A stretch of DNA of 64,000 bases from Microbulbifer bruguierae (GTDB lineage Bacteria; Pseudomonadota; Gammaproteobacteria; Pseudomonadales; Cellvibrionaceae), in NCBI RefSeq assembly GCF_029869925.1, contig NZ_CP118605.1, positions 806,001 through 870,000 of the forward strand. Reading direction: 5' to 3'. The translations under genes were made by a program, and so were the position numbers. Below the pieces are notes generated by a model. It was not told the origin of the DNA and searched no databases. It worked only from the letters and a program-made list of their open reading frames with translations. This document shows positions 1 through 8,098 of the stretch, piece by piece; position 1 is the first letter of the stretch; each line of letters starts with the position of its first letter.

Positions 1-1
1 A

Positions 2-427
2 TTGGTCGTATTTTTCGCCATCGTTGCCGTCATCCACGAACAGCACCTGTTTGAGCCAGTCACCCATTTTGTACTTAGCCTGGAACCCGAACGGCAGCCC
101 GGCATGCTGTTTCTCGCTAACGGCATCCTGTCCATGATCAGTGACAATGTGTTCGTCGCAACCGTCTATATCAATGAAGTCAAAACAGCCCTGACTGCGG
201 GTGACATTACCCGCGAACACTTCGACAAACTGGCCATCGCCATCAACACTGGCACCAACCTGCCAAGTGTCGCGACCCCAAATGGCCAAGCGGCCTTTCT
301 CTTCCTGCTGACGTCCGCACTGGCACCACTCATCCGACTGTCATACGGGCGCATGGTTGTTATGGCCCTGCCCTACACCATTGTACTGACAGTGGTCGCC
401 CTGCTCTGCGTAGTCTTTGTTATCTGA
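2..427 (+). CDS. nhaB: Na+/H+ antiporter NhaB, C-terminal part (cut by window edge)
   Basis: This is the last ~141 residues of an inner-membrane NhaB sodium/proton antiporter, which expels Na+ in exchange for H+ and supports pH and salt homeostasis. The frame is open at the left edge, so most of the roughly 500-residue protein lies outside the window. The segment [13 protein letters not shown] and the motif [18 protein letters not shown], followed by a hydrophobic C-terminal helix, match the end of E. coli NhaB from memory almost residue for residue. It converges with dnaQ, and a bidirectional hairpin terminator follows the stop codon. The family call is firm; nothing can be said about the missing N-terminus or the promoter. 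Confidence 0.94.
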   Translation: MVVFFAIVAVIHEQHLFEPVTHFVLSLEPERQPGMLFLANGILSMISDNVFVATVYINEVKTALTAGDITREHFDKLAIAINTGTNLPSVATPNGQAAFLFLLTSALAPLIRLSYGRMVVMALPYTIVLTVVALLCVVFVI

Positions 428-456
428 GGCCAGATCGCTCTCAACACAAACAAAAA

Positions 457-480
457 TAAAGGGGCCACTTGGCCCCTTTA
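457..480. terminator. Bidirectional intrinsic terminator between nhaB and dnaQ
   Basis: A perfect inverted repeat (TAAAGGGGCCA / TGGCCCCTTTA) has a tight loop, with an A-rich flank on the left and a T-rich flank on the right. It lies between the convergent ends of nhaB and dnaQ and can serve both. Confidence 0.85.
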
Positions 481-502
481 TTTATCTATACGCTGCAGCT
501 GC

Positions 503-1228
503 TTACCAGAAGTGCTTGCCAGCGGATTTTTCCAGCAAAGCCAGCATCTGCTGATGCCCCTCCTGCTCTTCCTCCGTCGCCCGCAGCACAGCTAAAGCCG
601 CCCTATCTGCGCTCAAACGGCGAATCGCTCCAGCTTCACTTTGTTGTTCGGCTTTGTCCTCTTTTCGCTCCGAGCTTTTGTCTGCACCGGCCAGGGCAAG
701 ATCGGTCTGGCCGCCAGTCATCATCAAATAGACATCGGCCAAAATTTCCGCATCGAGCAAGGCCCCGTGCAGATCCCGCTGGGAATTATCGACAAAATAG
801 CGCTTGCACAACGCATCCAGGTTATTTTTCTGACCCGGATGCCTTTCCCGCGCAAGAGCCAGCGTATCTAGCACACTGCAGTGGGCCGAAACGTTTTGCC
901 AGCGGGAACTGCCGAGGCGCCGCAACTCAGCATTGATAAAACCCACATCGAACGGTGCATTGTGAATGACGAGCTCTGCACCATCACAGAAGGCCATAAA
1001 TTCATCGACAATCTGGGAGAATACCGGTTTGTCCACCAGAAACTCATTGGTGATACCGTGAACCTCGATAGCACCATCATCCACTTCCCGCTCGGGATTG
1101 ATGTACTGGTGATAGTGTCGACCGGTAAGTTTTCGGTTGATCAGTTCGACACAGCCAATCTCGATAATCCGGTGCCCAGATTTGGGATCCAGACCGGTGG
1201 TTTCGGTATCCAATACTATTTGACGCAT
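503..1228 (-). CDS. dnaQ: DNA polymerase III epsilon subunit (3'-5' proofreading exonuclease)
   Basis: Epsilon proofreads newly made DNA as part of the Pol III core. The 241-residue length equals the usual ~243. Exonuclease motif I is VLDTETTGLDP (catalytic D7 and E9), motif II is HNAPFDVGFIN, and motif III is HGALLDAEILADVY with the conserved His and Asp. Just after the nuclease domain, QTDLAL resembles the beta-clamp-binding pentapeptide, where E. coli has QTSMAF. I chose the ATG giving MRQIVLDTETTG; the frame is open further upstream, but that would run into rnhA. Only a few bases separate it from rnhA on the same strand, so the two are probably cotranscribed; in E. coli they are divergent. 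Confidence 0.96.
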   Translation of the reverse strand: MRQIVLDTETTGLDPKSGHRIIEIGCVELINRKLTGRHYHQYINPEREVDDGAIEVHGITNEFLVDKPVFSQIVDEFMAFCDGAELVIHNAPFDVGFINAELRRLGSSRWQNVSAHCSVLDTLALARERHPGQKNNLDALCKRYFVDNSQRDLHGALLDAEILADVYLMMTGGQTDLALAGADKSSERKEDKAEQQSEAGAIRRLSADRAALAVLRATEEEQEGHQQMLALLEKSAGKHFW

Positions 1229-1232
1229 TGAT

Positions 1233-1670
1233 TTAATCCCCCAGTTGGTCAATGCCACGATTGGCGAGCGCGTCCGCGCGCTCGTTTCCGGGGTCACCGG
1301 AGTGACCTTTTACCCAATGCCAATGCACCTCGTGACTGGCAATAGCAGCATCCAGAGCTTGCCAGAGATCGGCATTTTTAACCGGTTTTTTGTTGGCTGT
1401 TTTCCAGCCGTTCTTTTTCCAGTTGTGTATCCAGGCGGTAATGCCCTGGCGCACATATTGAGAATCTGTGTGTAAGTCCACCCGGCAATGCTGATTAAGC
1501 GCCCCCAAGGCTTCGATTGCCGCGAGCAATTCCATACGGTTATTGGTGGTCAGGGGCTCACCACCGCACAGTTCTTTTTCCGCATTGCCGCTCATAAGCA
1601 ATGCTCCCCACCCACCTGGACCGGGATTTCCACGGCAGGCACCATCGGTATAAATTGTGACTTGCTTCAA
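1233..1670 (-). CDS. rnhA: Ribonuclease HI
   Basis: RNase HI cuts the RNA strand of RNA:DNA hybrids (R-loops, primer remnants) in the cytoplasm. The 145-residue protein keeps the whole active site at the same numbering as the E. coli enzyme: D9 in [15 protein letters not shown]47 in NRMELLAA, D69 in TDSQYV, H123 and D133 in NERADALA. The basic helix ([18 protein letters not shown]) used for substrate binding is present. The start codon is TTG, so the true N-terminus is M-K-Q-V; a weak GAG lies six bases upstream and no better start exists. It sits between a YafS-like methyltransferase and dnaQ, all on the minus strand. Confidence 0.96.
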   Translation of the reverse strand: MKQVTIYTDGACRGNPGPGGWGALLMSGNAEKELCGGEPLTTNNRMELLAAIEALGALNQHCRVDLHTDSQYVRQGITAWIHNWKKNGWKTANKKPVKNADLWQALDAAIASHEVHWHWVKGHSGDPGNERADALANRGIDQLGD

Positions 1671-1740
1671 ACCAGACTCTTGTTGTTGAAATACACTGCA
1701 CTGCCCGCCCCACTACAACTGGGCAGCATTGTTGACTTGA

Positions 1741-2544
1741 CTATCGTTTCAGGTGGCGATCCCGGGCGGCAACCCGAGGGCTGCTGGGCACTGCACTCAG
1801 CGCGGGCTTTCGCTCTCCACGCCAGTTGATTTTGATGGTGCGCATACGAGCGACTTCTTTGCGCGCGACTATGATGTAAAACCCACCCCAGGGCAAGTGG
1901 AAGCGGGTCCCCATCCGCTCCATCCAGGAAGTCTTCGCCAACAGGTCTCTGTGCTGTACTGGCAGCCTGAAAAAGCCCCGTTCAATGGGGCCCGCCTGCA
2001 AATCCAGCAGATTCATCCAGTCGGCCACCCGCGCCGCCCGCAACTGATTACCCCGCTGATAGGGACTGGAGGAACGAAAGACTCTATTCAGTCCCAACAG
2101 GGAAAAGGGATTGAATCCGATCAATACCATATGCCCACCCGGAATCAGCACCCTGGCCGCTTCCCGCAACACCTGATGGGGATGGGGGGCAAAGTCAAGC
2201 AAATGATGAAGCAAGACCACATCAATAGATTCAGACGGCAGTGGTAACTGCTCAAACTCAACCAATGCGGCAGCATCGCCAACCATGCATGGACTGAGGC
2301 GAAAACGGTGATTGATCCGGCTGCACGCGGCAAAGTCGACCTGGCACGCTACGCTTGCCTGCATCAGGTGATAACCAAAAAGCCGCTCCACCAATGGCTG
2401 GGCGAGAGCCAGCTGCTGGGTCAGAATTTCCTGCCCCAAACCAGTTTCAAACCAACGACTCAAATCCGGACAAGACTGCGCCAAAGCGGGGATCTGCCCC
2501 CCACTACGCTTGAACAGGGATCTGGATTCCGAATTGCGTTCCAT
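1741..2544 (-). CDS. Class I SAM-dependent methyltransferase, YafS-like
   Basis: A 267-residue cytosolic protein with the C-terminal half of a class I methyltransferase fold: an acidic motif LPLPSESIDVVLLHHLLDF, then VLREAARVLIPGGHMVLIGFNP, the usual post-motif III strand. The N-terminal SAM motif is degenerate; no clean GxGxG is visible. E. coli yafS occupies the same spot between gloB and rnhA, so this is probably its counterpart. The substrate is unknown. The ATG has a GGAG six bases upstream. It is divergent from gloB, with about 146 bases between the starts, and lies upstream of rnhA-dnaQ on the same strand. The C-terminal tail is Arg-rich and may be disordered. Confidence 0.8.
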   Translation of the reverse strand: MERNSESRSLFKRSGGQIPALAQSCPDLSRWFETGLGQEILTQQLALAQPLVERLFGYHLMQASVACQVDFAACSRINHRFRLSPCMVGDAAALVEFEQLPLPSESIDVVLLHHLLDFAPHPHQVLREAARVLIPGGHMVLIGFNPFSLLGLNRVFRSSSPYQRGNQLRAARVADWMNLLDLQAGPIERGFFRLPVQHRDLLAKTSWMERMGTRFHLPWGGFYIIVARKEVARMRTIKINWRGERKPALSAVPSSPRVAARDRHLKR

Positions 2545-2690
2545 GTATGGCTCCCGGAGGACTATTTGCCGCGTTCAGGATGACCGCACTCCTACACCCT
2601 GAGTCCGGCCTGAAGGATACACCACCTCTATCAAGAACTGACTTCGAGTATGTTATGGTGCATCAAACCTTAGGTTAGCGGGACCAGCCT

Positions 2691-3449
2691 ATGATCACAA
2701 TCCGCCCGATTGCAGCATTGCGCGACAACTATATCTGGCACTTGCAACAAAACCGTGAACACTGGGTTGTTGATCCCGGTGATGCCGGCCCGGTTTTCGC
2801 CCAACTCGGTGACGAGCAGTTGTCCGGAATTCTGTTAACGCATCACCACTATGATCACACCGACGGCGTTAAAGCGCTGGTAGAGAAGTTCGACTGTCCA
2901 GTCCTTGGACCGGCGACAATTAACGGGGTCACCCGAGCTCTGGCAGATGGCGATCAATTTGAGGCAATCGGACATCAGTGGCGGGTAATCGGCGTACCAG
3001 GTCACACCCTTGATCATATCGCCCTGCTACTGGAAGACGAAGAGGGGCTGCACCTGTTCTGTGGCGACACCCTGTTTGCCGCCGGCTGTGGCCGACTATT
3101 TGAGGGCACCCCAGAGCAGATGTATCAGTCCCTTTCAAAGCTGGCCGCACTGCCGCCGGATACCAGGGTGTACTGCACTCATGAGTACACCCTATCCAAT
3201 CTGCAATTCGCAAAGGCAGCAGACCCCAATAATGAGGACGTGACCGCGCGAATCGAGAGCGCTCGCGCCGCCCGCGCTGAAAGCTGCCCAACCCTGCCCT
3301 CCACCATTGCACTCGAATTGGCGACCAACCCGTTCCTACGTACTGAAACCAGATCCATCCGACAACAAGCGGCGGCACGAGGGGCCAACCCCAACGGTTC
3401 AGCTGTCGAAATATTCGCCACTTTGCGCCAATGGAAGGATGTTTTTTAA
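2691..3449 (+). CDS. gloB: Hydroxyacylglutathione hydrolase (glyoxalase II)
   Basis: Glyoxalase II hydrolyses S-lactoylglutathione to lactate and glutathione, the second step of methylglyoxal detoxification. The 252-residue protein has the metallo-beta-lactamase metal site THHHYDHTDG, then the His of GVPGHTLDH, the bridging Asp of FCGDTLFAAGCGRLFEG, and the last His of CTHEYT. The C-terminal glyoxalase II domain with the glutathione-contacting Asn/Arg region (NPFLRTE) is complete. A Tyr replaces the usual Ala in the HHHxDH loop, which is tolerated. It is followed by mltD on the same strand, an arrangement also seen in E. coli. The window also contains gor, another glutathione-dependent function. 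Confidence 0.95.
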   Translation: MITIRPIAALRDNYIWHLQQNREHWVVDPGDAGPVFAQLGDEQLSGILLTHHHYDHTDGVKALVEKFDCPVLGPATINGVTRALADGDQFEAIGHQWRVIGVPGHTLDHIALLLEDEEGLHLFCGDTLFAAGCGRLFEGTPEQMYQSLSKLAALPPDTRVYCTHEYTLSNLQFAKAADPNNEDVTARIESARAARAESCPTLPSTIALELATNPFLRTETRSIRQQAAARGANPNGSAVEIFATLRQWKDVF

Positions 3450-3614
3450 CCAATCCGCATTGACCGGAACCAAAGACCCTCTTTAGAATCAGACCATTAC
3501 AACTCCAAGCTCAAGCGTATTATTTGATAATTGAGGTGACAGCGGGTCCAGCATGACGGATACCGCGATTGCCGCGCGCGGGCAGAACCATAACAATCGA
3601 CTGCGGACACCAGA

Positions 3615-5189
3615 ATGGTTTACAAAAAATTGGCCGTTGCAATTATGGCAGCGGCGGTGGGGGCCTGCGCGCAACTTGATTCTGCGCCGCATTCCGCGAA
3701 TTACACCGAAATCAGCGCCGATACCGAAAAATCCAACGCTGGCGATCTGGACCCGATCAGTCAGAATCTACTAAATGAGCCAGAGCCGGCCTTGCCGCCA
3801 AACGACATCTGGCAGCGCCTGCGGCAGGGATTCTCCCTGGAGCGGGAAACCGAACGCGCCAAGGTCCAGGACTACGTAAAATACTTTTCCTCCAACCATG
3901 GCTATATGGCCCGAGTGACCGAGCGTTCTCGACGCTACATTTTTCATGTAGCCGAACAGCTCGAGCAGGCCAATGTTCCAGTAGAGTTTTCTCTGCTGCC
4001 GATAGTGGAAAGCGCGTACGACCCGTTTGCCTACTCCCACGCACAAGCCTCCGGCATGTGGCAATTTATCCCTGCCACCGGGCGCTCCTTTGGCCTCCAG
4101 CAGAACTGGTGGTATGACGGTCGCCGCGATGTGGTGGAATCCACCCGTGCGGCCAGTGAGTATTTCAATTACCTTGCCGGGAAATTCGATGGTGACTGGC
4201 TGCTGGTACTCGCCGCATACAATGCCGGTGAAGGCACCGTAAGGCGCGCTATCGAGCGCAACCGGAACAACGGTAAGGGTACTAGCTTCTGGGAGCTCAA
4301 ATTGCCTCGGGAAACCCGTCGCTATGTTCCCCAGCTACTGGCGCTAGCCGAGGTGGTAGCCCATCCGGAACGCTATCAGGTTCCGCTGCACAACATCGAC
4401 AACTCCCCCTACTACACTGCGGTCAACGTAGGCAGCCAGATAGATCTCGCACAGGCCTCTGAGCTTGCCGGAGTAGAAATCGAAGAGTTATACCTTCTGA
4501 ATCCCGGCTACAATCGCTGGGCCACGGATCCTAACGGGAACCATCGACTGCTCATCCCCAACGATAACAGCGCCCGGTTTATCGAAGCCCTGGAAAAACT
4601 GCCGGCCGAACAAAGAGTCAGCTGGCAGCGCTACACAGTCGCTCGCGGCGACTCCCTTTCCGTAATTGCCCGCCGATACGAAACTACAGTTGCAGCCATC
4701 CAGCAAACCAACAAACTGCGCGGAAGCAGTATCCGCGCAGGCCAGACACTGCTCATTCCCAGTGCATCTGGCCCCAGCGCTCAATACGCCTATTCCATCG
4801 ACCAGCGCGTACAACGCCGCCAAGCGTCCGGAAAAGGCCAGAAAAGCAGCTATACGGTTCGCCCCGGCGATACACTCTGGGATATTGCACGGTCGCTCGA
4901 CGTCAAAGTCCGCGAGCTCGCAAGCTGGAACAATATGGCCCCCGGTGACACTTTGCGTCCGGGACGCAAACTTGTCGCCTATAGCAGCAGCCAAGGCCAA
5001 GACAGCAACAACCGCACCACCAGGAAAGTCTCCTACCGGGTGCGCAGTGGCGACTCTCTATATCGAATCGCACGCAAATACAGCCTCGAAATCGGCGATA
5101 TCGTTCGCTGGAACAAACTGAGCAAGAACAGCTATCTACAACCCGGTCAGCGACTGACTCTGTTCGTCGATAGCGCTTCGAATGGATGA
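3615..5189 (+). CDS. mltD: Membrane-bound lytic murein transglycosylase D with three LysM domains
   Basis: MltD cleaves the glycan strands of peptidoglycan, forming 1,6-anhydro ends, from the inner face of the outer membrane. The 524-residue protein opens with a lipoprotein signal peptide whose lipobox VGAC places the lipidated Cys at residue 18. The SLT domain carries the catalytic Glu at about 132 (LLPIVESAYDP) plus SGMWQFIPATGRSFGL and AAYNAGEG. Three LysM repeats follow, at about 340-383 (YTVARGDSLS), 413-456 (YTVRPGDTLW) and 474-517 (YRVRSGDSLY), joined by Ser/Gln-rich linkers. E. coli MltD usually has two LysM repeats, so this is a slightly longer form. It is downstream of gloB and ends at a strong terminator. 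Confidence 0.94.
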   Translation: MVYKKLAVAIMAAAVGACAQLDSAPHSANYTEISADTEKSNAGDLDPISQNLLNEPEPALPPNDIWQRLRQGFSLERETERAKVQDYVKYFSSNHGYMARVTERSRRYIFHVAEQLEQANVPVEFSLLPIVESAYDPFAYSHAQASGMWQFIPATGRSFGLQQNWWYDGRRDVVESTRAASEYFNYLAGKFDGDWLLVLAAYNAGEGTVRRAIERNRNNGKGTSFWELKLPRETRRYVPQLLALAEVVAHPERYQVPLHNIDNSPYYTAVNVGSQIDLAQASELAGVEIEELYLLNPGYNRWATDPNGNHRLLIPNDNSARFIEALEKLPAEQRVSWQRYTVARGDSLSVIARRYETTVAAIQQTNKLRGSSIRAGQTLLIPSASGPSAQYAYSIDQRVQRRQASGKGQKSSYTVRPGDTLWDIARSLDVKVRELASWNNMAPGDTLRPGRKLVAYSSSQGQDSNNRTTRKVSYRVRSGDSLYRIARKYSLEIGDIVRWNKLSKNSYLQPGQRLTLFVDSASNG

Positions 5190-5228
5190 ACACCACTCTG
5201 AGTAACCGCCCCTGTAACATTGAGGTAT

Positions 5229-5259
5229 AAAAAAACCGGCAACATGTGCCGGTTTTTTT
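5229..5259. terminator. Bidirectional terminator between mltD and ppiD
   Basis: The stem ACCGGCA / TGCCGGT has loop ACATG, with seven A on the left and seven T on the right. It lies between convergent mltD and ppiD. Confidence 0.9.
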
Positions 5260-5295
5260 ATTTGCAGCGCAGATTTGCTGTGGGCCAACTGAAAT

Positions 5296-7188
5296 TTACT
5301 GCTGTTCCGTCGCGGTCATTTCAATATCAGCCTTGCTGATCAGTAACTTCTGCACGGCAGCGAGTTCCGCCGAACCCTGCATGGAAGCCAGTTGCTGCAG
5401 CAGAGCATCACGCTGTTCAGCAGTTTGCGCGGCGAGCTTACCCGGCCGTACATTGCGTAACTGAACAACGATCAAATCTCCATTCGCCAGTGTAAAACTC
5501 TGGACAGGCTTCTGACCAGATTTCGGCACAGCCATGGAAAACGCCTGATTGATCACCTCACCACGGGTACCGAAGCCGCCGCGTCGGGTATTATCACTGG
5601 TCTCCAGAGTCAAACCTTCGGCGGTGGCGACTTCTGCGAACGCCTCACCAGCCTGAACTTTTTCCTGAAGAACTTCCGCCTTGGAAGCGAGCTGCTCGCT
5701 GGCCTTGTCACGCTTCAGACGGTTAGCGATCTCCACCTTAACCTCATCCAGCGGTTTTACGCCCGCAGGTTTGTGCTCGGTCACTTTTATAACTACCGAG
5801 TGGTTTTCAGTGAGATTCAACACCTCAGAGGTGTTCCCATCCTCCAATACCTCTGGAGAAAACGCTGCGGCGATGACCTTGGCATCGGCTGTAATACCTG
5901 ATCCTCCCTGGTGAGAAAACAGTGGCGCTTGTTTAACAGTCACACCGAGCTCTGCAGCCGGCGTAGCGAGAGACTCAGCATTGTAGGCGAGGTCTCTCAG
6001 GCGACTCACTGCGTCCACGAATTCGCGCTCAGCCTGTGCATTGCGCAAGCGGGCCGCAATAGCATCCTTTCGCTCTTCGAAAGTTGGAGGCGCGATATCC
6101 GTAACCTCGAGCAGCTTGATAAAGTGGACACCCTCATCGGTCTTCACCGGCTTGGAAACACCACCGACTTCAAGCTTCGCAAGAGCATCCTCAAATGCTT
6201 TTGGGAAAACGTCACCACTGGTGAAGCCGAGGTCCCCACCCTCATCCCGAGAAACAATGTCGTCGGAATATTGCTTTGCGAGCTGGGCAAAGTCGCCACC
6301 TGCAGCCAGCTTGGCCTGAAGCTCTGCTATTTTTTCCTCCGCAGCGTCATCTGTACCCTCAATCAGGATATGAGCGGCGTGACGGCGGATTTCCTGAAAA
6401 CCCTTCGTATCCTGATCGTACTGAGTGCGGATATCCTGCTCAGCCACATCGATATTTCCGGCAAATACCTCCGGAGTCAGCTCGATGTACTCAATAGCCA
6501 CCAGCTCGGGATGTTGAAACTCCGCCTGATTGGCATCGTAGTAGGCCCGAACTTCGTCATCGGAAACGCTCATGCCACCTAATAACGGAGCCACAGGCAG
6601 CGTCAGGTAATCAAAGTCCCGTTCTTCCATGGACACCGCAACGATTTGTTCCGCATCCACTCGGGTGGTGAAAGCACTGTCCGCGACACTGCCGGCGAAC
6701 TGCTGCATCACCATTTCCTGCTCCAGTAGCTGACGGAAACCCGCCGCACTGTATCCCATACGACGGAGGCCTTCACGATATACCAGCTGATCGAACTGAC
6801 CATCAATCTGGAAACCTGGCATCTGCACGATTTCCCTGTCGACAGCACCAGTGCTCATTACCATCCCGCTTTTCTGCGCCGCCTGACGCAGTACCGAGCT
6901 ATTCACCAACTGCTGAAGCACCGGGCCCCGCAGTTGCTCATCAGTAAGCAGGTCAGCCGGCACATTTTCACCATACTGACTCTCAATCATACTGCGGCGA
7001 TTCTGAATGGCACGCTGCAGATCATAGTTGGAGATTTTTTCTCCATTCACTTCAGCGACCTTATCCGCTGAACCACCGCTCGTACCGGTGAAAAAGTCGA
7101 TCCCACCGATGACCATAATGAATCCGAAAAACACTGCAACAATGATTGCCGCAGTTCCTTTCAGGTTGTCGCGCATGGACTGAAGCAT
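5296..7188 (-). CDS. ppiD: Inner-membrane-anchored peptidyl-prolyl isomerase/chaperone PpiD
   Basis: PpiD is a periplasmic chaperone tethered near the SecYEG translocon that helps outer-membrane and secreted proteins fold. The 630-residue protein starts MLQSMRDNLKG and has one transmembrane helix at about residues 12-33. A SurA-like N-terminal chaperone region follows, then one parvulin (PPIC) domain at about 267-360 (RRHAAHILIEG, GGDLGFTSGDVFPKAFEDAL, VHFIKLLEV), and a long helical C-terminal region. Length and order match E. coli PpiD (623 residues). It is the last gene of the tig-clpP-clpX-lon-hupB-ppiD run, the same order as in E. coli. Confidence 0.95.
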   Translation of the reverse strand: MLQSMRDNLKGTAAIIVAVFFGFIMVIGGIDFFTGTSGGSADKVAEVNGEKISNYDLQRAIQNRRSMIESQYGENVPADLLTDEQLRGPVLQQLVNSSVLRQAAQKSGMVMSTGAVDREIVQMPGFQIDGQFDQLVYREGLRRMGYSAAGFRQLLEQEMVMQQFAGSVADSAFTTRVDAEQIVAVSMEERDFDYLTLPVAPLLGGMSVSDDEVRAYYDANQAEFQHPELVAIEYIELTPEVFAGNIDVAEQDIRTQYDQDTKGFQEIRRHAAHILIEGTDDAAEEKIAELQAKLAAGGDFAQLAKQYSDDIVSRDEGGDLGFTSGDVFPKAFEDALAKLEVGGVSKPVKTDEGVHFIKLLEVTDIAPPTFEERKDAIAARLRNAQAEREFVDAVSRLRDLAYNAESLATPAAELGVTVKQAPLFSHQGGSGITADAKVIAAAFSPEVLEDGNTSEVLNLTENHSVVIKVTEHKPAGVKPLDEVKVEIANRLKRDKASEQLASKAEVLQEKVQAGEAFAEVATAEGLTLETSDNTRRGGFGTRGEVINQAFSMAVPKSGQKPVQSFTLANGDLIVVQLRNVRPGKLAAQTAEQRDALLQQLASMQGSAELAAVQKLLISKADIEMTATEQQ

Positions 7189-7341
7189 ATTCAGCTCCGA
7201 ATTTAACTCTTATCTGTACACTTTTGGATCACTGATTATTGTTATTGCCGCAAACATCGACTTGCTTGTTGATCAATGTCTGCTCAATACGGCAATTGTC
7301 CGCTGACCCAAAAAATAAATTCAATTACTCAGAAACAAAAA

Positions 7342-7364
7342 AGGCGCATCCATGTGATACGCCT
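7342..7364 (-). terminator. hupB intrinsic terminator
   Basis: On the minus strand the hairpin arms AGGCG...CGCCT (one internal mismatch) are followed by a T run. It sits just after the hupB stop codon. Confidence 0.75.
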
Positions 7365-7393
7365 CTTTGAAGCATTGCGGATTACAAGGCTTC

Positions 7394-7666
7394 TTAATTC
7401 ACCGCGTCTTTCAAAGCTTTACCAGCCTTGAAATTAGGGATTTTTGCTGCGGCGATTTCAATAGGATCGCCAGTGCGCGGGTTGCGACCAGTACGCGCAG
7501 CGCGCTCTTTAACGGCAAAAGTACCAAAGCCAACCAGAGCTACCTGATCACCTTTTTTCAGTGCTTCGGTAATACTTTCTACCATCGCGTCCAGAGCACG
7601 GCCGGCTGCTGCCTTCGGAATGTCGGCAGATGCGGCAATTGCTTCAATCAGTTCGGACTTATTCAC
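7394..7666 (-). CDS. hupB: DNA-binding protein HU-beta
   Basis: HU is a small nucleoid protein that bends and compacts DNA as a dimer. The 90 residues match family length. The DNA-binding arm [20 protein letters not shown] carries the intercalating Pro of the RNPRTG motif, and the core [17 protein letters not shown] is canonical. The start codon is GTG, supported by GAGG eight bases upstream and by the N-terminus [11 protein letters not shown]. It lies between lon and ppiD, as in E. coli, with its own terminator. Confidence 0.96.
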   Translation of the reverse strand: MNKSELIEAIAASADIPKAAAGRALDAMVESITEALKKGDQVALVGFGTFAVKERAARTGRNPRTGDPIEIAAAKIPNFKAGKALKDAVN

Positions 7667-8098
7667 GCTATATCCCTCTGTTCTTTTCTAGGTTTCTAGG
7701 TGTGTATTTTAGGTGTGCTGCACCCCGTTTTTTACGGCGCGCAATCGTGCAAATTTTGCAGTCGAATTTTAATCGCCTGCGGCTCCCCCGCAGCGCAACA
7801 AGCCCCGTTTTATACCAACTGCCTGTTGGCCGGTCAAGGAACCATGCGGCTTTGCGGGGAGTTGGACATTATTAGAGCATTGTTGTTCAGGCAATGCCCT
7901 TCAAGCTCATTTTTTAACCTGACCATACGGCAGGCTGCGTACTCTACGCGACCTTGTACGCTTCGTTCAATGATTTTTTAAGACATCCTTCAAAACCGGA
8001 ACACCGCAATCCGATACACTCATAGATCGCACTGAGCGTACCGGCAAGGATATTTGGAGTTGAATGAGGGCCGGAATGGGCCCTCGTATCTACCGCAT
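7667..8098. other. hupB upstream / lon downstream intergenic region
   Basis: About 430 bases without a supportable gene. It holds the likely hupB promoter region (no clean -35/-10 pair that I can defend) and, at its right end, the hairpin after lon. Short open frames here have no ribosome-binding site and no recognisable product. Confidence 0.5.
8066..8085 (-). terminator. Stem-loop after lon (weak terminator)
   Basis: The arms GAGGGCC / GGCCCTC lie about 13 bases past the lon stop. The minus-strand T run is poor (ATTCAACT), so it may be an mRNA-end hairpin and not an efficient terminator. Confidence 0.4.
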